Positions 43,974 to 51,468 of a stretch of 64,000 nt of DNA are shown in pieces. Below the pieces are notes generated by a model. That model had not been told where the DNA came from and did no database searches. It saw only the letters and a program-made list of their open reading frames with translations. The DNA is taken from positions 1 through 64,000 of the forward strand of contig CANBWP010000007.1 of NCBI GenBank assembly GCA_947373185.1. The letters are read 5' to 3'. The position numbers and the translations under genes were made by a program. Each line of letters starts with the position of its first letter. Position 1 is the stretch's first letter. This DNA is from Comamonadaceae bacterium (lineage in GTDB: Bacteria > Pseudomonadota > Gammaproteobacteria > Burkholderiales > Burkholderiaceae_C).

Positions 43974-44543
43974 ATGAGCATCAAAAGCGACAAATGGATC
44001 CGCCGCATGGCCCAAGATCACGGCATGATCGAGCCCTTTGAGCCCGGCCAGGTGCGCAAAAACGCCGCCGGTGAAAAAATTGTGAGCTACGGCACCAGCA
44101 GCTATGGCTACGACATTCGCTGCGCGCCCGAGTTCAAAGTGTTTACCAACATCTACAGCACGGTGGTCGACCCCAAGAATTTCGACGAAAAAAGCTTTGT
44201 CGACATCCAATCAGATGTTTGCGTGATCCCCCCCAACAGTTTTGCCTTGGCCCGTACGATGGAATACTTCCGTATTCCTCGCAATGTGCTCACCATCTGT
44301 TTGGGCAAAAGCACCTACGCCCGCTGCGGCATCATTGTCAACGTGACTCCCTTTGAGCCCGAATGGGAAGGCTATGTGACCCTGGAATTCAGCAACACCA
44401 CCCCTTTGCCGGCCAAGATCTACGCAGGGGAGGGCTGTGCCCAAGTGTTGTTCTTTGAAAGCGACGAGGTGTGTGAGACCAGCTACAAAGATCGGGGTGG
44501 AAAATACCAGGGTCAAGTGGGTGTCACATTGCCCAAGACTTAA
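43974..44543 (+). CDS. dcd: dCTP deaminase
   Basis: Enzyme of dUTP supply, 189 residues, normal length. Family motifs are [14 protein letters not shown] at the N-terminus, [14 protein letters not shown] (about 44-57), [33 protein letters not shown] (about 109-141) and [15 protein letters not shown]. The catalytic glutamate is in PFEPEWEG. It removes the amino group of dCTP to give dUTP for thymidylate synthesis. GGAGAG precedes the ATG. A TACAAT hexamer about 40 bases upstream may be a -10 element. The 176-base gap before it holds no other feature that I see. Confidence 0.95.
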   Translation: MSIKSDKWIRRMAQDHGMIEPFEPGQVRKNAAGEKIVSYGTSSYGYDIRCAPEFKVFTNIYSTVVDPKNFDEKSFVDIQSDVCVIPPNSFALARTMEYFRIPRNVLTICLGKSTYARCGIIVNVTPFEPEWEGYVTLEFSNTTPLPAKIYAGEGCAQVLFFESDEVCETSYKDRGGKYQGQVGVTLPKT

Positions 44544-44563
44544 AGTGCGACAATAGCGGGTTA

Positions 44564-46057
44564 ATGACCGCCTCTTTTTCAAATCTATCGCTGGCTGAAC
44601 CGCTGGCACGTGCCGTAGCCGAAATGGGCTACGAATCCATGACCCCCATTCAAGCCCAGGCCATTCCTGTGGTCTTGACCGGGAAAGACGTGATGGGCGC
44701 TGCGCAAACAGGCACAGGTAAAACTGCTGCCTTTTCGCTGCCGCTGCTGCAACGTCTGCTCAAGCACGAAAATACATCCACCTCACCCGCGCGCCATCCT
44801 GTGCGGGCCTTGGTGCTCTTGCCCACGCGCGAATTGGCCGATCAGGTGGCGCAGCAAATCAAGCTGTACGCCAAGTACACCCAGATGCGCAGCGCTGTGG
44901 TGTTTGGTGGCATGGACATGAAGCCCCAAACCCTCGAGCTCAAACGAGGCGTCGAAATTCTGGTGGCCACACCGGGCCGTTTGCTCGATCACATCGAAGC
45001 CAAGAACGCAGTCTTGAACCAAGTTGAATATGTGGTGCTCGACGAAGCCGACCGAATGCTCGACATTGGCTTCCTGCCCGATTTGCAACGCATTTTGAGT
45101 TTCTTGCCCAAGCAGCGAACCACGCTCTTGTTCTCGGCCACCTTCTCGCCTGAAATCAAGCGCTTGGCGGGCAGTTATTTGCAAGACCCCATCACCATTG
45201 AAGTGGCCCGCCCCAACGAAACAGCCTCCACTGTGGAGCAACGTTTTTACGCGGCCCAAGACGACGACAAGCGCCGTGTGGTCAAGGCCGTGCTCAACCA
45301 ACGCGGCATCAAGCAAGCCTTTATTTTTGTGAACAGCAAATTGGGTTGCGGCCGTTTGGCGCGATCGCTTGAGCGAGAAGGTTTGAAAACCGCTGCCTTG
45401 CATGGTGACAAATCCCAGGATGAGCGTTTGAAAGCGCTGGAGGCCTTCAAAAAAGGTGAAGTCGATTTGTTGGTCTGTACCGATGTAGCCGCTCGCGGAC
45501 TGGACATCAAAGATGTGCCGGCTGTCTTCAACTTTGATGTGCCCTTCAATGCAGAAGACTATGTCCACCGCATTGGCCGTACGGGCCGTGCCGGTGCGTC
45601 GGGTTTGGCCGTGACCTTGGTGTCACCGTCCGACATGCGTTTGGTCGCCGACATTGAAAAACTCATCAAAACCAAGTTGGAAGTAGAAACTTACCCCTTG
45701 GAAGATGAGCGTTCACGCGGCCATTTCAGTGAAGGCCGACCTGATAGCCGGGGCGATGGCCGCGGCGAACGCCGCACTGACGAGCGCCGGCCAGAACGAC
45801 GCCCCGAGCGTGGTTTTGAGCGTCGCCGCGATGAAGAAGATCCGCGCGATCGACGCAGCAGTTTCCGGCCTGCTCAGGTGTCTCGCGATCCCTTCTTTGA
45901 GAAGCCTTATGAAGCTCCCACGGCGGAGCAAGCCAGCGCCGCTTCTTGGGAAGCCAGTGCCAAAACGGTGGCATCTCGGCCAGGTCTTTCTGCCAACATC
46001 AAGCCCAAACGCAAAGTGGCTGCATTGTTCAAAGCAGACGAATCACTCAAGCCTTAA
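44564..46057 (+). CDS. rhlE: DEAD-box RNA helicase (RhlE type)
   Basis: ATP-dependent RNA helicase, 497 residues. Motifs in order are Q-motif MTPIQAQAIP (about 26), AQTGTGKTAAF (about 46), PTRELADQ, TPGRLLDHIE, DEADRMLDIGF, SATF, then in domain 2 VNSKLGCGRLARSLEREG and HRIGRTGRAGASGLAVTL. A C-terminal tail from about residue 385 is rich in Arg, Asp and Glu (RGDGRGERRTDERRPERRPE), likely an RNA-binding disordered tail. It starts 21 bases after dcd. A GC-rich hairpin (46058-46074) follows the stop but lacks a T-run. Confidence 0.92.
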   Translation: MTASFSNLSLAEPLARAVAEMGYESMTPIQAQAIPVVLTGKDVMGAAQTGTGKTAAFSLPLLQRLLKHENTSTSPARHPVRALVLLPTRELADQVAQQIKLYAKYTQMRSAVVFGGMDMKPQTLELKRGVEILVATPGRLLDHIEAKNAVLNQVEYVVLDEADRMLDIGFLPDLQRILSFLPKQRTTLLFSATFSPEIKRLAGSYLQDPITIEVARPNETASTVEQRFYAAQDDDKRRVVKAVLNQRGIKQAFIFVNSKLGCGRLARSLEREGLKTAALHGDKSQDERLKALEAFKKGEVDLLVCTDVAARGLDIKDVPAVFNFDVPFNAEDYVHRIGRTGRAGASGLAVTLVSPSDMRLVADIEKLIKTKLEVETYPLEDERSRGHFSEGRPDSRGDGRGERRTDERRPERRPERGFERRRDEEDPRDRRSSFRPAQVSRDPFFEKPYEAPTAEQASAASWEASAKTVASRPGLSANIKPKRKVAALFKADESLKP

Positions 46058-46098
46058 CCCGACGCCTGGTCGGGTGAGGTGCTTTCCTACACAGAAGC

Positions 46099-46116
46099 TT
46101 GACATTCCCCTGTCAA
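46099..46116. promoter_or_regulatory. Inverted repeat TTGACA-N6-TGTCAA before the receptor gene
   Basis: Perfect 6-bp arms at 46099-46104 and 46111-46116, ten bases upstream of the receptor start. TTGACA resembles a -35 element, but no -10 fits before the start codon. An operator or a leader hairpin is more likely. Confidence 0.4.
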
Positions 46117-46125
46117 AATAGGGGC

Positions 46126-48324
46126 ATGAATTTCACTGCCCCCACCGTTCTGGCGCTTTCCGCCTTGTCCGCCACCTTGGCGTGGTCGCAAAACCTGCCT
46201 CCTGCCAATGCGCCCGTGCAAGACATGGGCCGTGTCGAGATCAAAAGCAACAGGGACAACGACAGCGAAGAGCGCCGCCAATCCACCGCGGCCAAAATTG
46301 TCATTGGCCGTGAAGAGCTAGACAGGCAGGGCGACAGCACTTTGGGTGAAGTGCTCAAACGATTGCCAGGTATCACCATTCAAGGTGCACCCGGCCGAGG
46401 TGGCCCCATTCGCATGCGTGGCTTGGGTTCGGGCTACACCCAAATTTTGTTGGACGGTCAAAGGGTGCCTCCGGGTTTTTCGATTGAATCGCTCACGCCA
46501 GAAATGGTTGAAAAAGTGGAGATCATGCGCGCCCCCACTGCAGAAACAGGTGCCCGTGCCATTGCAGGCACCATCAACATCGTGTTGCGTGAAGGACAAA
46601 GAACCAATCCAGACGATTTGAAGTTGGGCAACGCTTTTGAGCACGGCCATCGCTCCGATGCGCTCAATTGGGTGCATCACCTGAAGACCGAACCCTTGAA
46701 CGGGACGTTCACGCTGTCTGCCATGAATTCTTGGCGGCCTGAAGACAATAGCACCCTCACTGATTCGGACGTGCAGGCCAACGGCGCGATGCCTGCTGGG
46801 TCCTCTCACCGAGCGCGCAACACCCTGAGCTTGGGGCACCGTGAAGGCATGAATGCCAATGCCCGTTTGATGTGGCGGGGCGAGGAGGGCAAGGCCTTGA
46901 TTTTGATGCCCTTCGTGGTGTACTCAGAGTTCAGCAGTGCGGGGCACACAGACCTTTCAGAAAATAAATCGATCAATGGCATCTCGCAAGCGCTGGCCAC
47001 CGACAGTTCTCACGCCGCCACCCTCAGTCGCTTTGTGATGACACGCCTCAACGGTCAGTGGAGCCAAAGGTTCTCCGCCGACACACGGTTTGAGTTCAAG
47101 TTTGGTTTGGGTGAATCACATTACAAATCGGTGTTTAACCAAACCGAGTTAGGCCAATCGGGACTGCTCAACACCTTGCAAGAATCGCAAGCTTTTAAAG
47201 ACTTGTCGCAATCTTGGAATGGCAAGCTCACGCAGGTTTTGAAAAATGGCCACCAAATGGTCAGTGGCGTAGAGTTGGAAGGTGTGAGGCGAGCCGAAGA
47301 AGCCGTTGCCGAAGTGGCCGATGACGTCAGCAACATGCGCGCACGAACCCAGCGCTGGGCCCTCTATGCGCAAGACGAATGGGCCCTCAATCCCCAATGG
47401 AATGCGCACGCAGGGGTTCGGTACGAAAACATTTTGACAGAGGGCCATAACGAAGATGGCGCCAAGCGCAACCAAAGCGGCGTTTTCACACCTTTGTTGC
47501 ATGCAGTTTGGAAACCCCTCCCAGACAGTCGCGATCAAATTCGGATGAGCCTGACCAAAAGCTACAAATCTCCCACGCTCATCAACTTGGTTGCCAAAAC
47601 AGCCTTGTCACGTGAGACCAACAGCCCCACCCGTCCTGACCGGATCAGTAACCCGGGCTTGAAACCAGAACTGGCCACTGGCATTGACCTTGCCGTTGAG
47701 CGCTATTTGTCAGAGGGCGGCGTTCTCAGCGCCAATGTGTTCAGGCGCAACATCAGTGATTTGATTCGGTACGTGACCAGCGAACGCTACGACACCGTCT
47801 GGGCGCCAGGTCAAAGAAGGTTTGTCTCTAGCCCACAAAACGTGGGCAATGCCATCACGCAAGGACTGGAGTTGGAAGCCAAGTTTGCCTTGAGCAAAGC
47901 TTGGGCTGATGCACCGCCCGTGGACATCAGAAGCAATCTGAGTTTCTTTCATTCGAAAGTCTTGGATGTGATGGGGCCTGACAACCGCCTCGACCAGCAG
48001 CCCAACATGACGGCCAACATGGGTGCTGATTACCGAATTCGCAGCTTGCCTTTGACCCTGGGTGGCAACGTCAACATCAACCCCGACTACAGCACACGCC
48101 AAACCGAACAGCAATGGGTTTACCAGGGCTCAAAACGTGTGGTCGATGTGTATGGTTTATGGAAGTTCAATCCTTCAACAGCATTGCGAATGACGCTCAG
48201 TAACTTGGTGCCACGTGATTACTTGACGGGCACGACTTACATGGGCAGTGGTTTTGCTGAAACGGCCAGAACCAACACACGCAATTGGCAGACGGTGCAA
48301 TTGCGATTGGAAATGAAAATTTAA
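46126..48324 (+). CDS. TonB-dependent outer-membrane receptor
   Basis: Outer-membrane receptor, 732 residues with a signal peptide (1-23, ending AWSQ). The plug domain (about 45-165) shows LGEVLKRLPGITIQGAPGRGGPIRMRGLGSGYTQILLDGQRVPPG and IEIMRAP-type VEKVEIMRAPTAETGARAIAGTINIVLRE. The beta barrel follows, with TonB_dep_Rec wording such as KSYKSPTLINLVAKTALSRETNSPTRPDRISNPGLKPE. The last residues, RLEMKI, end in Ile rather than the usual Phe/Trp. The substrate (siderophore, heme or other chelate) is unknown. The esterase gene 13 bases downstream may process the ligand. Confidence 0.9.
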   Translation: MNFTAPTVLALSALSATLAWSQNLPPANAPVQDMGRVEIKSNRDNDSEERRQSTAAKIVIGREELDRQGDSTLGEVLKRLPGITIQGAPGRGGPIRMRGLGSGYTQILLDGQRVPPGFSIESLTPEMVEKVEIMRAPTAETGARAIAGTINIVLREGQRTNPDDLKLGNAFEHGHRSDALNWVHHLKTEPLNGTFTLSAMNSWRPEDNSTLTDSDVQANGAMPAGSSHRARNTLSLGHREGMNANARLMWRGEEGKALILMPFVVYSEFSSAGHTDLSENKSINGISQALATDSSHAATLSRFVMTRLNGQWSQRFSADTRFEFKFGLGESHYKSVFNQTELGQSGLLNTLQESQAFKDLSQSWNGKLTQVLKNGHQMVSGVELEGVRRAEEAVAEVADDVSNMRARTQRWALYAQDEWALNPQWNAHAGVRYENILTEGHNEDGAKRNQSGVFTPLLHAVWKPLPDSRDQIRMSLTKSYKSPTLINLVAKTALSRETNSPTRPDRISNPGLKPELATGIDLAVERYLSEGGVLSANVFRRNISDLIRYVTSERYDTVWAPGQRRFVSSPQNVGNAITQGLELEAKFALSKAWADAPPVDIRSNLSFFHSKVLDVMGPDNRLDQQPNMTANMGADYRIRSLPLTLGGNVNINPDYSTRQTEQQWVYQGSKRVVDVYGLWKFNPSTALRMTLSNLVPRDYLTGTTYMGSGFAETARTNTRNWQTVQLRLEMKI

Positions 48325-48337
48325 CCAAGGAAGTCAA

Positions 48338-49204
48338 ATGGTCACTCAAAATTCTGCATGGCATGACAGCATGTACAACAACCGTGCGTTGGTTCCCAAC
48401 TTCGCCACCCACTTCGAACATTGGCTAGACGGATCGAAATCTGCACGTGCAAATCTAAAGTGCACATTGGACATGGTGTATGGCGATGGGCCCCATGAAA
48501 CCCTGGATATTTTTCCTGCCAAAAAATCGAATGCACCCGTTGTGGTTTTCATTCACGGCGGCTACTGGCGCAGTCTGGACAAATCAGACCATTCCTTTGT
48601 CGCGCCGGCATTGCATGACATGGGTGCTTGTGTGGTGGTGGTCAATTACGCGCTGTGTCCCGGCACACCTGACATGCCTGTCACCATTCCAGACATTGCG
48701 TATCAAATGACCAAGGCCTTGGCTTGGGTCTGGCGTCATATTGCGCAGCACGGTGGCAACCCAAAGGACGTGACCGTGGCAGGCCATTCAGCCGGTGGGC
48801 ATTTGGCCGCCATGCTGTTGGCGTGTGATTGGAAGGCCGTTGACAAAAGCATGCCCACTCACTGGGTTCAAAAGGCCTTGTCGATTTCGGGCTTGTACGA
48901 TCTCACGCCTTTGTGCAAAACCCCGTTCTTGCAAGACTCACTCAAGCTGACGGCTGCGCATGCGCGCATGGCGAGTCCTGCATTCTGGCCGCGGCCCACT
49001 CGGGGTATTTTGTACACCGTGGCCGGGGGCGATGAAAGCGCAGAGTTTTTAAGGCACAACCGTTTGATTCATCAAACTTGGGGCCCCCAAACCGTTCCGG
49101 TTTGTGAGGCTTTGCCAGGATTGAACCATTTCAGCATCGTGACCGATCTGACAAAAAAAGGCACTCGTTTGAATGCCTTGATGAAGCAGCTGATTCAAGC
49201 CTGA
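48338..49204 (+). CDS. Alpha/beta hydrolase (esterase/kynurenine formamidase-like)
   Basis: Cytoplasmic serine hydrolase, 288 residues. Oxyanion-type motif FIHGGYWRSLDKSDHSFVAPAL (about 71-92) and nucleophile elbow AGHSAGGHLAAML (about 146-158) are clear. The histidine is in LPGLNHFSIV near the C-terminus and the acid lies in GGDESAEF. HGGYWR-SLDKSDHSF is typical of the formamidase/carboxylesterase BCH group. It follows the receptor gene by 13 bases on the same strand, so the two may work on one imported ligand. AAGGAAG precedes the ATG. Confidence 0.82.
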   Translation: MVTQNSAWHDSMYNNRALVPNFATHFEHWLDGSKSARANLKCTLDMVYGDGPHETLDIFPAKKSNAPVVVFIHGGYWRSLDKSDHSFVAPALHDMGACVVVVNYALCPGTPDMPVTIPDIAYQMTKALAWVWRHIAQHGGNPKDVTVAGHSAGGHLAAMLLACDWKAVDKSMPTHWVQKALSISGLYDLTPLCKTPFLQDSLKLTAAHARMASPAFWPRPTRGILYTVAGGDESAEFLRHNRLIHQTWGPQTVPVCEALPGLNHFSIVTDLTKKGTRLNALMKQLIQA

Positions 49205-49222
49205 TGCGCATGAGATGCGCCT

Positions 49223-49243
49223 AAGCCTGTGGATGCAGGCTTT
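49223..49243 (+). terminator. Weak hairpin after the hydrolase gene
   Basis: AAGCCTG (49223-49229) pairs with CAGGCTT (49236-49242) around a six-base loop, followed by a short T/A stretch. It also covers the stop of the convergent Bug gene. Terminator activity is uncertain. Confidence 0.45.
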
Positions 49244-50225
49244 ATTCGGGTTCGATTTTGGCGTCTCGAACCACTTTGCCCCAGCGGGGTGATTCTGATT
49301 TGATCAGGGCTGCAAATTGCTCAGGTGTGCCGCCGCCCATTTCATTGCCCTGACTCAGAATCTTTTCTTTGACTTCAGGGTCTTGCAGTGCTTTGTTCAG
49401 GGCGGCATTGAGCAACTTGATCAAATCGGCAGACAGGCCTTTGGGCGCGACCAAGCCTTGCCAGTTTTGCACTTCCACGGCTGGAAAGCCTTGTTCTGCC
49501 ATGGTGGGCAGATCGGGCAGCAGCGGTGAGCGAGTTTTGCTGGTGATGGCCAGTGCACGCAGGCGGCCCCCTTTGATGGACGGCATGGCGGCATACATTT
49601 GCTCAAACATCATCTGCACTTGGCCACCCATGAGGTCGGTGGCACCTGCGGCGCCGCTCTTGTAGGGTGCATGAATCAAATCTATGCCAGCAGCATTTTC
49701 GAGCAGCGCGCCGCTCAAATGGTGGGATCCACCAATACCGCCTGAGGCATAGCTGAGCTTGCCTGGCGCGGCTTTGGCCGCTGCCACAATGTCTTTGACA
49801 GACTTGTAGGGCGAGTCATTGCGGACCATCAAAATGAGGGGGCCTTTTTCAATCAAGCCAATGGGTACGAGGTCATTGAAGGGGTCGAAGTTCAATTTTT
49901 TGAACAAGGCGTGGTTGACCGCCAGCGGGGCAAAGTTGCCCATGCCAATGGTGTACCCATCAGGTTTGGCACGGGCAATGGCCTCGGTGCCAATGTTGCC
50001 CCCAGCACCGGCTTTGTTGTCAATGATGATGGGCTGACCCAAGATCGCGCCCATGGCCTTGGCCACTTGCCGTGAGCGAGAGTCGGCATTGCCGCCAGCC
50101 GCATAGGGGCAGATCCATGTGATGGGTTTGCTGGGGTATTTGTCTTGTGCCTGGGCCTGCGCTGGAATGAGGCTGGGCAAAAGGGCTGCACTGAAAGCAG
50201 ACTGAATGAGTTCGCGGCGTTTCAT
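49242..50225 (-). CDS. Bug/TctC-family periplasmic binding protein 2
   Basis: Binding protein of 327 residues with a signal peptide (MKRRELIQSAFSAALL...AQAQ, 1-27). Motifs are YPSKPITWICPYAAGGNADSRSRQVAKAMG, IDNKAGAGGNIGTEAIARAKPDGYTIGMGN and the C-terminal LLNAALNKALQDPEVKEKIL. It is a paralogue of the one at 42826 but with quite different residues in the pocket loops. Only 51 bases separate it from the guaC stop on the same strand, and a hairpin covers its start codon. Ligand unknown. Confidence 0.9.
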   Translation of the reverse strand: MKRRELIQSAFSAALLPSLIPAQAQAQDKYPSKPITWICPYAAGGNADSRSRQVAKAMGAILGQPIIIDNKAGAGGNIGTEAIARAKPDGYTIGMGNFAPLAVNHALFKKLNFDPFNDLVPIGLIEKGPLILMVRNDSPYKSVKDIVAAAKAAPGKLSYASGGIGGSHHLSGALLENAAGIDLIHAPYKSGAAGATDLMGGQVQMMFEQMYAAMPSIKGGRLRALAITSKTRSPLLPDLPTMAEQGFPAVEVQNWQGLVAPKGLSADLIKLLNAALNKALQDPEVKEKILSQGNEMGGGTPEQFAALIKSESPRWGKVVRDAKIEPE

Positions 50226-50256
50226 GGGGGCTTCTCGGTAAACCTGGAAGCCCCCA
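50225..50256 (-). promoter_or_regulatory. Hairpin covering the start of Bug gene 2
   Basis: On the minus strand TGGGGGCTT (50256-50248) pairs with AAGCCCCCA (50233-50225). The last A is the first base of the ATG. The stem has nine pairs and the loop 14 bases, and the likely Shine-Dalgarno GAGAAG overlaps the loop and right arm. No T-run follows, so it looks like a translation-control hairpin, not a terminator. Confidence 0.5.
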
Positions 50257-50276
50257 TTGTGCCAGCGCTCAGGGGC

Positions 50277-51254
50277 TTACATCAATAAGTGTTCGCCCGC
50301 GTTGTCACCACCCAAAATCACGTAGTTGACTTTGCGGATGTCCATGAGTTTGGTGCCGCCCGCATAGCTGATGGAGCTTTGGGTGTCCTGCTCCATCTCG
50401 ATGAGGGTGTTGGCCAAGTTGCCTTTGATCGGCTCCAAAATGCGCTTACCTTCAACGTGCTTGTACTCGCCTTTGTTGAAGTCAGACGCAGAACCGTAAT
50501 ATTCTTTGTACAACTTGCCATCGACTTCGACGGTGGCCCCTGGCGACTCTTCGTGGCCGGCCAACATGGAGCCAATCATGATCATGGTGGCGCCAAAGCG
50601 AATGCTCTTGGCAATGTCGCCGTGCTCGCGAATGCCGCCGTCGGCAATGATGGGTTTGGTGGCCACACGGGCACACCATTTGAGCGCCGACAACTGCCAG
50701 CCGCCCGTGCCAAAACCCGTTTTGAGCTTGGTGATGCACACCTTGCCGGGACCAATGCCCACTTTGGTAGCGTCCGCGCCCCAGTTTTCCAAATCGATGA
50801 TGGCTTCGGGGGTGCCCACGTTGCCAGCAATGATGAAAGACTTGGGCAGTTTTTCCTTCAGGGTCTGAATCATCTTTTGCACGCTGTCGGCATGGCCGTG
50901 TGCAATGTCGATGGTGATGTATTCAGGCGTCAACCCTTCGGTGACCAATTTGTTGACCGTCTCGTAGTCTGGGGCTTTCACGCCCAAAGAGATGGAGGCG
51001 TACAGACCCTTGGCGTGCATGTCGCGAACGAATTGAACATTGTCCAAGTCGAAGCGGTGCATGACATAAAAGTAACCGTTTTGCGCCATCCAGGTGCAAA
51101 TCTGCTCATTCACCACCGTCTTCATGTTGGCCGGGACAACCGGCAGACGGAATTTGCGGCCGCCCAGTTCTACACCGGCGTCGCACTCAGAACGGCTTTC
51201 CACTCGGCATTTGCGGGGAAGCAGCAAGACATTGTCGTAATCAAAAATTTCCAT
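50277..51254 (-). CDS. guaC: GMP reductase
   Basis: NADPH-dependent GMP reductase, 325 residues, converting GMP to IMP and ammonia. It is an IMPDH-fold enzyme without a CBS insert. Diagnostic motifs are [13 protein letters not shown] (4-16), [16 protein letters not shown] (115-130), the active-site cysteine in [26 protein letters not shown] (Cys173) and [34 protein letters not shown]. The [16 protein letters not shown] stretch is typical of the GuaC2 group. It links guanine nucleotides back to adenine/inosine pools and so to the purine island. The upstream region holds a strong promoter followed at once by a terminator. Confidence 0.92.
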   Translation of the reverse strand: MEIFDYDNVLLLPRKCRVESRSECDAGVELGGRKFRLPVVPANMKTVVNEQICTWMAQNGYFYVMHRFDLDNVQFVRDMHAKGLYASISLGVKAPDYETVNKLVTEGLTPEYITIDIAHGHADSVQKMIQTLKEKLPKSFIIAGNVGTPEAIIDLENWGADATKVGIGPGKVCITKLKTGFGTGGWQLSALKWCARVATKPIIADGGIREHGDIAKSIRFGATMIMIGSMLAGHEESPGATVEVDGKLYKEYYGSASDFNKGEYKHVEGKRILEPIKGNLANTLIEMEQDTQSSISYAGGTKLMDIRKVNYVILGGDNAGEHLLM

Positions 51255-51368
51255 TTAACCAAGCTCCAGAAGGATCGTTGACAGAACGAGTGAGCGCTTG
51301 GCTTGGCCGGTTTTGACTTGGCTAAAGTTCTGGATCAAGATTTAAACCAAGATCTGAAAAATTTAGGC

Positions 51369-51402
51369 AAAAAAAACCGGGCGCAAGAATCTTGGGCCCG
51401 GT
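51369..51402 (-). terminator. Promoter-proximal intrinsic terminator upstream of guaC
   Basis: On the minus strand ACCGGGC (51402-51396) pairs with GCCCGGT (51382-51376). An inner CAAGA/TCTTG stem lies between them, and eight T follow (51376-51369). It stands about 115 bases before the guaC start and directly at the predicted transcription start of the promoter above it. No minus-strand gene lies upstream that it could serve. Confidence 0.7.
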
Positions 51403-51407
51403 GTCTG

Positions 51408-51436
51408 ATTCTACTCGTTTTGTTTTGCATTTTCAA
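51408..51436 (-). promoter_or_regulatory. Near-consensus sigma-70 promoter toward guaC
   Basis: On the minus strand -35 TTGAAA (51436-51431), a 17-base spacer, and -10 TAGAAT (51413-51408). The expected start, near 51401, falls on the first base of the terminator stem. Confidence 0.6.
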
Positions 51437-51468
51437 AACATCGCTTCAGGAGTTCCTACAATTGGGGG

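Noticed and set aside
46058..46074. Hairpin after rhlE as terminator
   Set aside because: Stem is only six pairs and no T-run follows.
51255..51468. Purine riboswitch before guaC
   Set aside because: No purine aptamer fold or conserved core was seen; the terminator sits too close to the promoter for an upstream aptamer.
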